The notes beneath the pieces are model-generated. The model did not search any database, was not told where the DNA came from, and worked only from the letters and a program-made list of their open reading frames with translations. A stretch of DNA of 64,000 nucleotides from NCBI GenBank assembly GCA_951217055.1, contig OX578278.1:18915605-18979604 (forward strand), read 5' to 3'. Positions within the stretch are counted from its first letter, which is position 1; the number at the start of each line of letters is the position of its first letter. The stretch comes from Gerris lacustris. Taxonomy: Eukaryota > Arthropoda > Insecta > Hemiptera > Gerridae. Shown in pieces: positions 37,526 through 49,191 of this stretch. The position numbers and the translations under genes are program-made.

Positions 37526-38555
37526 CTCTATTGTCTAATGATCATTTGAAACAGTCCTTTTCTCTCTGTTTTTGTAAATAGTAAAGAGTGAAAAATCAGG
37601 GAAAATATATTATTAAGGTTAAAAAAAAAAGAAGAAAATTGAGGTCAGAAAATGACCCTCATTTTCACTAAAGAAGAAAATGACTTCATTTTAATCTAAA
37701 GTTAACAAACAATCATTAAACTTAATCTGTTTCCATTATATTAATCAAGACTTTTTCAGGGGGGGGGGGGTATTTTTCTTTTCAGGGGAGTATATTTAAA
37801 AAAATAAAGTGAGTGGTCTGAAACCGCAAAGTATATTTAAACAAAGTGGCTTTGAGGGGGAACTGTCCTAGCTTCCCCTACCCTAGGGCCCTTTATCTAA
37901 AATGACGAAACTTAGGAAGGGCCGGATTTCTCCCTGTCCTATTCCTTAACTAATCCACGGCCTTCCTCTTTTTTTGACTGACTTCCTGTCCCCTCTTCTT
38001 GTCTTCAATGTGAAACTTAATTAAAAAACTTTTTTTGTATCTTGTTTCTTTGAAAAAAGGAAGCGTCTGTTTTACCCTGAAGAGAAAAGCTTAGGCCTGA
38101 CGCACTTCATTCTTCTGTTAAATAATTTTTTGGCCCTTTCCCCCTACCCATAATATCTCGGAAATATTTAAAAAAGATGTTTCACTTTTTTTTATGATAT
38201 TTTTCCAAGTTCTAAATTAAAATTATAATTTACTTAGTATCAAAGTGGATTTAATTAATAAAGTCATGTTTGTTTATTTTTTTTATATATATATATATAC
38301 TATTGATTTAAGAAAAGTTAATATACTTTTATTTATTCATGATTCTTGTTGCGTAATTATACATGTTTTTAATTTAACATTTTGAATGCGATTTATATTA
38401 TTATTTAGGCAGGAACGTGTAAATTTAGATGGACAATTGCTTTATTTTCCTTGGCAAAATACGTACCTTTTTTTTAATACATTAGTAAGCTAATTGTGCT
38501 TTAGGCTAAATATTTAGATTAAAAACAAATACCTCTTCATTTATTACTTTTTAAT
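37526..38555. other. No gene seen; homopolymer tracts
   Basis: Contains a G11 run near 37759, a TA run near 38286 and poorly conserved CT-rich sequence. Confidence 0.55.
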
Positions 38556-39070
38556 TCGTTTTTATTAGCTTGCTTTCTTGTTTGTTTGTTTGTTCGTCCG
38601 GTACAAATCTGGCAATCGATTTCTAACTAACTTCCCGACTAGCTAGACATTTGAAACTTTTAGCATAGCTCATAACATGATGATAAAGCATTATTTTAAT
38701 ACTTTTAGCCATCTTTCAGCAGAATTTAATTGGTTTTTAGCAAATTTTTCCTCATGGAAAGTTAGTTCGGAAAAAATCCGCAAGTGCAAGTTATTTTATT
38801 TGTTTTGCCATGTCCCATATTTACAATCTTCATTTTGACGGGTTTCATATTTGTGCTTTTTATGAATAAGAGATAAACATTGAATGAAAGCAAAACAGGA
38901 AATATATCGATTATATTATTTCAAATATATGGAACGGTTTAGATTTTTGTGTTGGGGAGATCCGTTGTACAAAGTATTGTCCTTTTATAGGTTTAAGATC
39001 AGCTCTCTAGATGGTTGTCATTTATGTGAAGTAAATAAATTTGGAACTATTTTTTTTTACTAACATTATA
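38556..39070 (+). repeat. Zeta-family dispersed repeat, copy 3
   Basis: Matches copy 1 from ttattagcttgctttcttg through ggtttaagatcagctctcta to the T-rich tail. It lacks about 120 bp of the copy-1 interior. Confidence 0.83.
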
Positions 39071-39185
39071 TATTATCCAAATCACATTTCAAAAAATCCC
39101 ATCTTGGCAGATATAAATATTATTTAAGAACATGATACCATATTCGATTTTAATTTGCCGTTAATTATTATACTGTACATAGTTT

Positions 39186-39217
39186 CTAAATAAATATATA
39201 TATATATATTTATATAA

Positions 39218-39249
<32 letters not shown>

Positions 39250-39252
39250 AGG
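39186..39252. repeat. TA/TG microsatellite
   Basis: Interrupted TA dinucleotides followed by a short TG run. Confidence 0.85.
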
Positions 39253-39268
39253 TGATTTACTCTATTAA

Positions 39269-39686
39269 AGCCGCGTCTACACGATCCAAGTTAACTTGAC
39301 CAAATCAGTTTTGACACTATTTTGACGCTACTTGGATCGTGTAAACAGGTTATCAAAGTCGACTTGGACATCCAAGATGAGTTAGACGTTATTTGATCTA
39401 AGTAGACTTGGATGGCGTCAACCGTACGATTATGACAAGAAAGCTGTCAATAATGAGAAAAGTTAGGACGGATTTGTTTATAAGATGGGTATTGACAGCT
39501 TTTATTTCCTTTATATTTTTGTTTTTATTCCTTTGCTTCTAAATGTTTTTTTTAACAAGTTCCCCTACTTAGACCAAGTATACTTGGATCATGTAAACAC
39601 TGCATCAAAATTTCATTTCACTTTGACCAAGTAGATTTGATCAAAATTACTTGGTCCAAGTCTACTTGGATCGTGTAAACCCGCCT
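39269..39686. mobile_element. PIF/Harbinger-like MITE, 418 bp
   Basis: The left end AGCCGCGTCTACACGATCCA and the reverse complement of the right end AGGCGGGTTTACACGATCCA form the terminal repeats. TAA flanks both sides (39266-39268, 39687-39689). Internal ccaagtagacttggatc-type words are repeated in both orientations. The outermost bases resemble those of the MITE at 9483-9810. Confidence 0.82.
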
Positions 39687-39689
39687 TAA

Positions 39690-40529
39690 TCAGCTCTTTT
39701 CAATAATAAATTGTTGTGCAAGTTTTCCATCTTTATTTTACTGTCGATGTTCTCCGTCTATTTTAACTTCCAAAGTGATAGGTTAGGAATAAAAACAGAA
39801 AGTGTTCTAAAAAAAATAAAAACGTAAAACTTTACATCCCTGCTTAAACATATTCCGCTTAAATAAACCTGACGAAAAGTGACTGAGTAAAAGGTTTGAA
39901 TATTATATTTAAGGTGATGTTTAACTTGGCAAGCCTGAGCCCCTTGCCTTGTTTATTCCAAGACTAAAGTTTCATCAAGTTACTTCAGTAAAGTGTAAAG
40001 TAGTAAGAAACGCTAACAAACTTCCTAAAATTTAAACCCTCCTTAAATAATTATTCCAATAATTATTGTACGAAAGTTTTAGAATTTCAGTTCATTTAAT
40101 TTTCGAAGGATCCACTTACTTAGTAAGATGTCGAGTAGCATATTTAATTTTTGAGATTAGACATGTAATCATTCAATGTTGGGTATAATTATAACCTTTT
40201 AAAAAGAAAATTGTTCTTCATAATTTTCCATTAATATAATGAAATACTTTTGTAATAAAACTTTAAAATTGGGATATTGAGTTCCCGATATCAGCTAACT
40301 CAATTAAACTAATAGAAAATGTTAGGATTGAGTTACTTTGGTAATAAATGTTAATTTCTTAATATTAAAGATTGTGGGAATTACTCAAAATAGAAATTTA
40401 AAAAGTAGCGTTTTAATTAAAACAAAGTTTTTTCTATTAAAATGTTGTGGGGTTTTCTTCGTCTTCCGGAGGCTTTTAGAACTGAAGATGCAGACCACAT
40501 TGGTGGATCCATCGAACAAGCTAGGGTTG
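39690..40529. other. AT-rich stretch, no gene seen
   Basis: No recognisable feature. The + strand frame at 40338-40808 extends from here into the antisense of the LINE relic below. Confidence 0.55.
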
Positions 40530-40565
40530 GGGAGTTGGAGTTACTTATTTACTTTCTGGATGGCG

Positions 40566-41130
40566 CTACAGCCTGTTAAGGGCTCTGGCCTGCTCAACAA
40601 CAAGCTTCCAGTATTTCTGTCTAGAGCCCGCTTCTCCAGCCTCGAACTCTCAGCTTTCTTAGATCCTCCTCTATGTCTTCCTCCCATCTTTTCCTTGGTC
40701 TACCACGACTTCTTCTGCCTCCTGGTTGTCCACTCAACACCCTTCGAGGGCATCTTTCCACAGGCATTAGTTGAACGTGGCCCAGTCATCTTAGTCTTCC
40801 CGCCTTAACAACATCAGGCCAACAACCAACAACCCCAACCCCATCCCAACAACCAGCCTCATTAACAATATCAGGCTTCGTATAGAGGGTTTTAATATCA
40901 ACATTAGTTCTGATTCTCCATACACCATTATTGTTAACAGCGCCAAATATTTTTCTCAAGGTCTTCCTTTCCCATCTTCTGAGCATTTCTTCTCCTGTGA
41001 CAGTTAAGGTCCAGGTTTCAGAAGCATAAGTTACTGCAGGGCGGACTACTGTAGTGTACACAAGGATCTTAATATTTCTGCTTATATTTGCGCTTCGAAA
41101 GATTGGTAATAGGGAGTAATAGCATTTGTT
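40566..41130 (-). pseudogene. Non-LTR retrotransposon ORF2, C-terminal relic
   Basis: The minus strand encodes the block common at the end of many insect LINE ORF2 proteins: ILVYTTVVRPAVTYASETWT, then RRWERKTLRKIFGAVNNNGV and WRIRTN. After an in-frame TGA where a Trp codon is expected come LGHVQLMP and GRPRKRWEEDIEEDL. A frameshift later, VVEQARALNRL ends at a stop at 40566. A 54-bp GTTGTTGG-rich insertion separates the middle blocks (about 40800-40855). Upstream catalytic reverse-transcriptase motifs are absent, so this is a 5'-truncated dead copy. Confidence 0.87.
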
Positions 41131-41232
41131 TAGTAGGGAGTAATAGCAGGGTTGGGGAGTTCTCTTGACATTTGTGTGAAGTGCTGGTCGGTAAAACATG
41201 ACACACCTCGATTTTTAATCAAAGCAAAAGCT

Positions 41233-41484
41233 CGGGCGCATATTGAGACGCAGAGCAAGGCAGTACAGGTTTTTCCAGACGCAGAAATATACGAAGCCGC
41301 AAGAATTAAGACGCAGAGCAGTACGTGCGCCGCACGTGGCCTACCTGTAACTAATGGATCTGGCGGCTCAATCCGCGCGGTCTCGTATGTTTCTATCAAT
41401 CTGCGTGGTTTCGTATGTTTCAGCGATAGTAAAAAAAACTGTGCTGCCTTGCTCTTCGTCGCCTGTGTCTCAATTTGCGCCCGG
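41233..41484. mobile_element. Inverted-repeat MITE, about 252 bp
   Basis: The left arm cgggcgcatattgagacgca and right arm (reverse complement cgggcgcaaattgagacaca) continue through gagcaaggcagtacag and gaaatatacgaagcc for about 70 bp with indels. The interior carries a duplicated tcgtatgttt word. No target duplication was identified. Confidence 0.78.
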
Positions 41485-43139
41485 CCAAAGTGACGTTTTC
41501 AAGGCCAAAACCTCGATGCGCTAACTCTTACAAACAGTATCCCATTTGTTTAAGCAATGCTGGTAGACATGGACATTGATTATTCTGTATGCCAAATAAG
41601 GTTTTTTTTATTGTGAATACTGTTTTTACATTGCCATTTTGTAGCTTAGTTCGCTAACCTTCTGGATATTTGATTAATCAATTGCTCTACTCTAAACTAC
41701 ACTCAAAATTTGAATAGAAGTATGAAAGGTTATAGAAAACTAGTTAAATAGTAATATGAAAATTTCTGCACATTCAGAAAGTAGACTTTTACTTAACCTA
41801 GCGTCAAATTCCAGCTGTTGCGAAAACGAGGGATTAATTATCAGTTAGGAAAACTTGGTGAAACTTCGGAATGATTTAGGTAGGAAAAGTTGAAAGTTTG
41901 TGGAGATGTAGAGAGGTGGATGAGGATGTTTAAGGTTGTTCTGCGGCTATCTTGTCGGTCTGTAAGCGAGTAGAAGGTTGTAAAACCGGCTAAGATTAAT
42001 GATGTCCTGGCTCGACATGGAACAAGGTCCAATCAGGACATCCTAGACAATGCTACCATATTAACCCTGTCTGGACAAGTAAAAGACATCTTAATCTTGT
42101 GGTCCGAGCTTAATGCTCAGACTGGTGTAACTGACCTCGCTAATCTACTAAATCTCCCATATATCTCATGCTTTACCTTCTCTTTTAATTACTTGTCTGT
42201 TTTATTTAGTTTAGTTTAGATTTCATAATTAAAACTAACTTCCCCGTGTTGAAAATATGCTGGAAACATAGAGTAGGTGTTTTAAAATTTTCATAAGTGG
42301 TTTAATGGTTAATTAAAACAGATTTTGATTTAGGGTCCTAAATCAAAAACAGATTTTGATTTAGGGACCCCCCCCCCCCCCTCCTGTTCTCTAAAGAGCA
42401 AGATCCATTTTATTCACGTTTTCCACAGTTATAAGATTTAGTTGTTTTTCAGCGATTTTTTATGTTTACAATGATCATGCATGATATAGTTATTCATGTT
42501 CTATACCCTAAAAGCCTTTAAATAAATAAATAAAATAAAACTGGAAATATGAATTAACAAATCGGTCCGACAAACTCAAACTTAAATACCTACTTAGTCA
42601 TAAGTCGTAAGGAATTGAAATCCCATAATTCCTCATTTATTATTAAACATATTAAAATTTGAAAGTATAATATCTTGTTTCATAGTAATTCTCCCTCTCT
42701 CTCTCTCTCTTTATCTATCTATCTATCTATCTCTCTCCATCTATCAATCCACTATATCAGTCAATGATTTTTTAATTGCCTTACATAGGATGTTGTTGCG
42801 TCAGTTTGTTTATGAGCAGTGAGGGACAGGGATTTCTCACCAATTCTAGCCGGACGAACTGAAAATTGACTTTTTTTCATCGCCTTTTATACTCCATCTC
42901 GTCTGTCTCCTCATTTTTTTTTTTGGCTTGAAAAAGTCAATTAGCAACTAGCTAGAAATTCGTTTTTGGTTGCTTTTTTTTTTTTTTTTTTTTTTTTAAA
43001 GAAGTTTACTGGTGCCAAACAGAGTGGGTCTGATAGCTAGGGCAAGGACAGATGTATTTCAATCATTGAAGTTCTACCGCCTATTCACGGTCCAAGTCTG
43101 GCCTCCACCTCCAACCTCAGTCTTACTTCTGGAACTGAA
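41485..43139. other. No gene seen; microsatellites
   Basis: C12-14 near 42369, a CT/ATCT microsatellite at 42690-42745 and a T22-24 run at 42976-42999. A short duplicated phrase (aaaacagattttgatttaggg) occurs near 42317 and 42347. Confidence 0.6.
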
Positions 43140-43520
43140 CTAGGGATGGGAGGAACGGTTCCATGAGTGAAACGAATTACTTTTCGTTCCAAACCAATAA
43201 CTAGTTATTATTGGAACGTTTTAGTTTATGTTCGAAAGAAACAGTTTCTCTTTTACTTCAAGTTTTCCTGTGACCAGGTTCGTTCCTCAATAAGTTTCGT
43301 TTTTTTTAATTTTTTCACTCTTCTTTAACGATATAAAGGATAAAAAAAAATACAAACAACAGTAACATATTTTTATTATTTCCATTGCGTTGATATTTTA
43401 ATTACAACCTAGTAAAAAGTATAATAAAAATGCTTTTTTTCAAGCTTGTCTGGAATTAGTTTTGCTTGGAACTTGGAACGGAAACGATCGTTTTCGTTCC
43501 AAGTTCATGTTCGTTCATGT
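43140..43520. repeat. Gttcc-rich repeat with palindrome
   Basis: It starts ctagggatgggaggaacgg, reminiscent of hAT-type ends, but no matching right end or target duplication was found. At 43473-43502 there is a 30-bp palindrome (TTGGAACGGAAACGA facing TCGTTTTCGTTCCAA, one mismatch). Confidence 0.45.
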
Positions 43521-43609
43521 TTATTAGATTGCAATTAGGAATCACTCAAGTCCCAAAGACAATTACTTCCTCGATATGCCACAATAAATGCAGACAGACC
43601 GGTGTTATT

Positions 43610-44109
43610 AGGGTCCGTAGGCAAAAACCAAGGACCCTTATATTTTCCTGCGTGTGTCTGTCCGTCCGTCCTCTCGCGTGCTCTCACGGCTACACCTTTC
43701 GTCCGATCTCTTTGAAATTTGGCATGTATGTGTCTTGTACCTGCCCACATATTTTAAAAATATAGCGACTTAAAAAAAATATTTTTCAAAAAAATTAGGG
43801 TAAAAAATCTTAAGGGTTAACATTTTTCTCTTTTTTTCGACACTGTGAGGGGGTTATCATATGAAAGGGTACTTCGAGCTGATTACAAAAATATATAATT
43901 CGTTGATTATAACTTTGATAGGGATAGCGTAGGCGAGTTTGAAGCGGGTTTGAAACGTGTCCCCCCCCCCCTCTATCTCGCTTATGTGAAGTGCAAAAAA
44001 TCTGAAAAAATTCCTGAACATTCTTCGACCAAAAGTAAAGATACCACTTTTTGGAAATTTCGGAAAAAATATTATTTTATTTTTTATTATTATTTTTTAT
44101 ACGGGCCCT
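43610..44109 (+). repeat. Gamma-family hairpin-ended repeat
   Basis: The ends agggtccgta and tacgggccct are inverted with one mismatch. The first 29 bp form a hairpin (AGGGTCC ... GGACCCT, 43610-43638). A tgtctgtccgtccgtcc run (43654-43672) and cgatctctttgaaatttggc follow. No coding sequence. Confidence 0.78.
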
Positions 44110-44304
44110 CGCTGTGTGCTGACTAGCACACACTTGACTTGTTTATCTATTTTAAAATGTTGAAGAAATGAATGTATGTGGAGTTGGGTGCTCGGAATGT
44201 ACTGCAGACCTATTCACAGTCCAAATTGCCGTTCTGGCTTGTTGGACGTGTTGGGTCCACGGGGTTGCCACCACTTCTTTGTTTCTGCACCATGTTGGCA
44301 ACAA

Positions 44305-44440
44305 CCCCATTCTACCGTACCACATTCCTTGTGACCTGCAGTGTTGCCTGCAAGTTGAACCGTGAATGCTTGCTTTAAACAACATCTTGGTCAGCAGTTG
44401 GATGGGTGACCGCCACCTCTGACCATAGCTCTGGATTCGA
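44305..44440 (+). mobile_element. 5S-rRNA-like sequence, possible SINE3-type head
   Basis: TTGGATGGGTGACCGCC at 44398-44414 matches 5S box C with one change, preceded by a TGGTCAG intermediate element and by ggcaacaaccccattctacc / taccacatt, which resembles the 5S start. The middle (box A region, ctttaaacaacatc) is diverged. 5S-derived heads are known for SINE3-class retroposons. A T-rich stretch follows at about 44658. It could equally be a stray 5S pseudogene. Confidence 0.55.
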
Positions 44441-44956
44441 TTTCTGGACCGGGCCCCTCAATGTCTACCCAGCATTGGATAAACAAATGGGAAGCTGATG
44501 GAAAGATTTAGCCCCACTAGGTTTACTGTCCAACACTTCACAATGTGAATGAAGGGTTTGGTTTTCTGGTATCAGCCCAGTATTAGATTGATAAATGGCT
44601 CCCCGGGCTTGATTAAAGGATCCACCTAGTGGTGTCTTCAGATGTAGGTCCAGGGATTTTTTTTTTTTAAAAAGTGCTAAATAGAATTAAAGTACAAATG
44701 GAAATGGAAAACTAAGTTGGATATTATTCGCGAGAAATTATAAACATATTAATGCTTGTTGAGGTGGTTCTAGGAAATGATTTTTTCAGGAAATTCAGGT
44801 AACCCATTTTTTCACGCTAGTTTTAGTGATTAGAATAAATGAATTTTATTTGTATGATCTCTATTAAGTTAATTTGAAGCAAGTTAATTTTTGGAGGACA
44901 TGCTTAGTGGCCTCGTATTATTTAAAAGCTAAGCATACAGACAGAGTACTGTCATC
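44441..44956. other. Possible SINE body, otherwise no gene
   Basis: Contains ggattcgatttctggacc (B-box-like) at about 44431-44450 and ggctccccgggcttgatt near 44597. It ends in a T12 run at 44659. The body may belong to the 5S-like unit, which is inference. Confidence 0.4.
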
Positions 44957-44959
44957 TAT

Positions 44960-45114
44960 AGCCTCTTCCAGACTGCCGAACAAAACAGAGGAAACAAGCT
45001 GAGTATTAGTCTTTGCGCATGCCCAGTCTAAAGTGCGCCTGCGCATCTGAGACTGGACACGCCCAAAGACATTTGCTCGGCTCGTTTCCTCTGTTCGGCT
45101 CGGTAGAGGAAGGT
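44960..45114. mobile_element. Small palindromic MITE, about 155 bp
   Basis: The arms (left gccgaacaaaacagaggaaa, right reverse complement gccgaacagaggaaacgagc) extend about 65 bp each and meet around aagtgcgcctgcgcatc. The target duplication was not determined. Confidence 0.8.
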
Positions 45115-45120
45115 TTCAAT

Positions 45121-46569
45121 GTGTATACTGTTATATCGCGTTTATTAAAATTAAATAAAAATATAATAATCGTTTCTATTCTAGAAATAAATATATAAAT
45201 GTATATCAAATAGGTAATTCGTTAATTTTATGATATAAGTTTAGAATTTTTCTCTTTAATAATTTTGTTTTTAATGTAACTCACAGAAACGAACAAATCA
45301 GTTTTTTATCATCACTTGAAACATTTACACTCACTGGTAACTTGTGCATATTTTAGATGATTATAATATGTTATTTCGTTTTATTTTTTCTTGTGTAATA
45401 CATAAGGGTGGGAAGTATTAAATAAATTGCTGTTTAAAAAGTACATAATATGTTTTTCCACGAGCATATAATACGAAAAAATAAAACATATTTTTAATTT
45501 TATCTCTTCAACTGTATTAAATATTTTATGTGCGATTTTGAGGTTTCTTTTTAAGCTTTTTATCCGGAATTATAAAAAAAATATAAAAATAATGTATATT
45601 TATAATATATGCGATCAAGAGATACTGAGTAAAATGTTTTTATATTAATTAAAAAAAATTGTCTAACTTTATGAATTGCCTTTGATCTTTTCTATGCTCC
45701 CCCTTTATTACTTTTATTTATATATTTTTCTTATATTTTTCTGCGTATTAAAGCCTTATATTATTATTAATTTTAGTTAGCTCTACATGTGTATAAAATC
45801 AATTCACATTTATTTACAAAGGAAAAAAGGTATTAAAAAAGATGAATTAAAAAGCTGAAAAATACATCCTCCATTACATATCGTGAATTGGAAGCCCCAA
45901 CTCTGGCTTATTGAAACCAATCAGTCAAATTAAATTATTGGCTAAAGAAACGGGAACGGAATCATTAGCCGCATATCTGCTCTTTCATATCGTACTGTTT
46001 GGGCTTATCTTTCAAATGAATATAATACATACATTCTATAACTTACGTTTCCGTGGCATTATTTATATTTAAATACAAAAAGAAATCGTACAGTTTTTGA
46101 ATGGAACCGAATATGAATAAAAGCAACAAACTAAATCAACCAACCATTTATGACTAAACGCGTTAAAACATCCTAATGTGAATAAAAAATGAAATACAGA
46201 GCCTCATAATGGACTACTAGGGGCTATGATGTCCTTTTTAACGAAAGTCCTTTTTATAACAAATAATTAGTTAAAAAAAAAGGTTGAACATTAATTATAG
46301 TTTTTACTATACATAAAATAAAAACAGCCTTGAACTTAGGATGTAGAAGAATAGTACAAGTAATACAACTAAGGCCTTTAAAAGAAGAAGAAGAACACGA
46401 AGGTAATATTTTATGTGTTATGTGTGACCGACGTTTCTTTTCCTTTACTGAAGGCATCTTAAGGAGTGTAGGTGCATGTTGTTTTAAGCGAGGGACAACG
46501 TGGAATAGTAACCAGGAATGGTCGGGAGCAGTAATTATATTCTTTTCCTGGGACTGAGACAATGACCAT
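45121..46569. other. AT-rich stretch, no gene seen
   Basis: Two overlapping frames at 46254-46562 on opposite strands have no family likeness. Confidence 0.55.
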
Positions 46570-46574
46570 TGCTT

Positions 46575-47125
46575 GTTACGTCAGATAATACATCATCTGA
46601 TAGTTGTAGGAGATACCAACTTCTGGCACCCATTAAAGTTTCGCCAAGATGTCACTGTCTATATTGCCTATATCTGTATAATTTATGTCATTCGCGACGA
46701 CATCCGTCAATGCATACTGGGAGGTGTAGGCCGTCCATCTCATCTTTTTGGCGTTGGGGACACATTGGCCTCCCCACCACACCTAACCTGTTCAGGACTC
46801 TGTGCCGTTGAAGAGAATCTTGTCCCTTCTTTAATCGAAAGCCTGCCACAGCTACTCTTCTGCTGGTATGTGGTGTTGGCCTTTAAAATTGCAGCCTCAC
46901 GGTCGATAAAGAGCTCTATCTGGGATTTTTCGTTTGATGTCCGTCGATTTTTGTTAGCGCAATCGAGATAGCTTTAACTTCTTCATCAACATTTCTGTTC
47001 TTGCTTCCGACCGGTGCAAAAAATTATTAGTATAAACTCCCGAGACTCCCGAAAATATATGCCTGCTCCTGCTTTGCGTGTTGCCGATTGGGAAGCTCCA
47101 TCCGTGTAAACATGGAACCAATCCT
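46575..47125 (-). pseudogene. LINE RNase H domain and C-terminal Cys-His relic
   Basis: The minus strand reads VYTDGASQSATRKAGAGIYF, the start of a retroelement RNase H (first catalytic Asp in YTDGS/A). Later comes EEVKAISIALTKIDG (second acidic site), and after frameshifts and stops FRLKKGQDSLQRH and RPMCPQRQKDEMDGLHLPVC, which resembles the C-x2-C...H...C end of I/jockey-group ORF2 proteins. Several stops and shifts make it non-functional. It abuts, in the same orientation, the Penelope relic at 47138, but the two are different element classes and the junction is probably a nested or chance neighbour. Confidence 0.75.
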
Positions 47126-47137
47126 GTTCAGCGATCT

Positions 47138-47775
47138 CTAAGGTGGAGATTCATCCCTGTCCTTACTTGTGTTTAAAGGTTTCCATCTTCTGGAGAGTTT
47201 GAACCCATCTTCCTGGTTAAAATTTGCTGGCTTCTTTTTAATTTCTCCAAAAAGTAAGTTAATATCCCGGTACTGGTGCCAATACTCTAGTGTCCTCGCT
47301 AATAATGAGGTTGTGTCAGATCGTACCGGTACTGCTAGTTTCCAGTCGTTGTTTTTAAATGCTCCGATGTGTTCTTGTAGACGGATGGAAATCAATCTGT
47401 CCATCTGGCCGATATATGCCTTTCCACAGCAGCAGAGAATCTAGTATTCTCCGTAGGTTTTGAGAGGTGACGGAGTTTTCCAGTTAGCGGGTGACTTTCC
47501 TTATGTCTTTATCTGGAAACTATTTATTGAAGACAATCTATTTTAGCGTTGCATAGGTTGTTTCTCTTATTCTCCAACGAGATCTTGTCACAGATCCTCA
47601 TGCCTCTAGACACAAGTGAGTTTATCACTGCTATTTTCTAAAACGGATGGTGGTGGGAGCATTTCGATATGTAACTATGGTAGCATTTAGATTGCTGGCT
47701 ATGGTGCCATAGGTATTTTTGATGCCTGGGACATCGAGGAAGGGGAGTTATCCATTTTCTCGATCTATACAGTAA
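47138..47775 (-). pseudogene. Penelope-like element: RT end plus GIY-YIG endonuclease relic
   Basis: From high to low coordinates the minus strand shows ENG-stop-LPFLDVPG (post-catalytic reverse-transcriptase block), INSLVSRGMRICD with a frameshift, then the endonuclease: GEY, a stop, ILCCCGKAYIGQ, RLISIRLQEHIGAFKNND, and the typical tail EIKKKPANFNQEDGFKLS. The last 88 codons are open, but there are several stops and shifts upstream. It is more decayed in the reverse-transcriptase part than the copy at 1984-2487, and the two differ enough to be separate lineages. Confidence 0.82.
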
Positions 47776-48378
47776 TCTATAAAATCCGATCCTAAAAAAA
47801 AATATCCGTGAACCAAATCAGTATAATTATGTGACACCTTTTTTTTTTATTTCATAATAGCTTGAATTATATAAACGTCCGTTGAGCTTATGAGACGTCT
47901 TTTTCCTGATAACAATAACTATTGAGAGAGTTATAGTAATATCTTTAAGACAGTATCACACCTTGCAGTGGCAACACAGTTGAGAGCAAAATTGTAAGAA
48001 ATAAACCATTACAACAGAGAGTTTTTTTTGCAATATATTTCTTAGGAACAGAGATAGTATAACAGCTTATTCCCTAGAGTGGGTTGGTAAAGAAGTGTTT
48101 TACCAATAGAAAGATATTTATAATGATTTTTATGGGGTAGGAGATCGTGTAACAACATTGTGGGATACCCTAAAGGCGGTCATCCTTCATAATATAATTT
48201 CCAGCAAATTATTGTTCAAAAATATCCAAGACCCCACACTTTTTGGCCAACATTCAATAGTGTTCTACGCTCGCGCCCTAAATAAAACTATGTTAGTGCT
48301 CTTATGTAGTACATATCTTGTGCAAGAAATATAATATCATCATTATATAGCTTCATCATAATTTTTGTGGCATGATTC
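47776..48378. other. No gene seen
   Basis: AT-rich DNA without a recognised feature. Confidence 0.55.
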
Positions 48379-48386
48379 CTATAGAA

Positions 48387-49183
48387 CAGGGGTCGGCAAC
48401 CTTTTGAGACGGAAGAGCCAAAAGTTACAATTTACAAAATTTCCCAGTTTTTAAAGAGCTACTAACATTTTTATTTCAATATTATGGTATTTGATTAGGA
48501 TTAGGCATATAAATTTGATTTAAAATAAATAGCTTTAAATATGAAATAATATTTATTCGTAAAAAAACATACAAATGTTCCGCACAAAACATAAAGTATT
48601 TTAGCTAGATCTGCTTGAATAATAAAATTAGTAATCAATAATATAACTACAATTATTGAATAATATTTACAATAGTTACATCAATGGGACCATTGGCCTT
48701 GCATGCCTTTTGAAAGTTTGGTTAAATCTGGCTCATAACTTTTTGTTTTCAGTTTCAAGCACGTCTCTAAATTTTTATTTGTTAGTTGGGTTCATACTTT
48801 TCTTTTTATTATATTCATGCAAGATAACGCTTGCTCACACGAATATGTTGACCCAAAGATCATCAGCACTTCAAATGCCAAGAGAGGTGGGAGGTGGGCT
48901 CATTACGTAAGAACTGAGGGCTCGGGTTTCTTCGACAATCTTCGTAAGTCGCTAGGTTGTGTGACGTCACTCTGCGACCCAAGCTCTACCCTTTCTATTA
49001 ACTTCTATACAATTAAACTAACTTTTTATAATTTTTTATCAAATTTATTGATTATTTTACGTTGATTGCCCTCTCAGATCACGTATAATGTTTTTTTTTG
49101 TTGCAGTATAATATATTTTGATGAGTTTTGAAAATAAAATAAAATAATTATAATATTTGCTCATGGAACTCCGCCGACCCCTG
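48387..49183. mobile_element. hAT transposon, internally deleted, 797 bp
   Basis: Both ends read CAGGGGTCGGC outward-in. CTATAGAA is exactly duplicated at 48379-48386 and 49184-49191, the 8-bp duplication of hAT elements. It retains a piece of transposase coding sequence at 48691-48857 (minus), so it derives from an autonomous element by internal deletion. Confidence 0.95.
48691..48857 (-). pseudogene. hAT transposase C-terminal dimerisation domain remnant
   Basis: The minus-strand translation runs FGSTYSCEQALSCMNIIKRK, one stop, then TQLTNKNLETCLKLK and ending near SKGMQGQW. F-G-S-T-Y-x-C-E followed by S-x-M-N-x-I-K and L-x-x-x-L-x-x-C-L is the conserved hAT C-terminal (hATC) signature, closest by eye to Charlie/ZBED-type transposases. 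It is only about 55 codons with a nonsense codon, so not functional. Confidence 0.88.
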
Positions 49184-49191
49184 CTATAGAA

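Noticed and set aside
40338..40808. 156-codon + strand frame
   Set aside because: Most of it is antisense to the LINE ORF2 relic, which has clear conserved motifs on the minus strand.
43140..43520. hAT element starting ctagggatggg
   Set aside because: The left tip is suggestive, but neither a matching right tip nor an 8-bp duplication was found.
46254..46562. Opposing frames at 46254-46562 as a small gene
   Set aside because: Both strands are open with low-complexity or family-less products, typical of chance.
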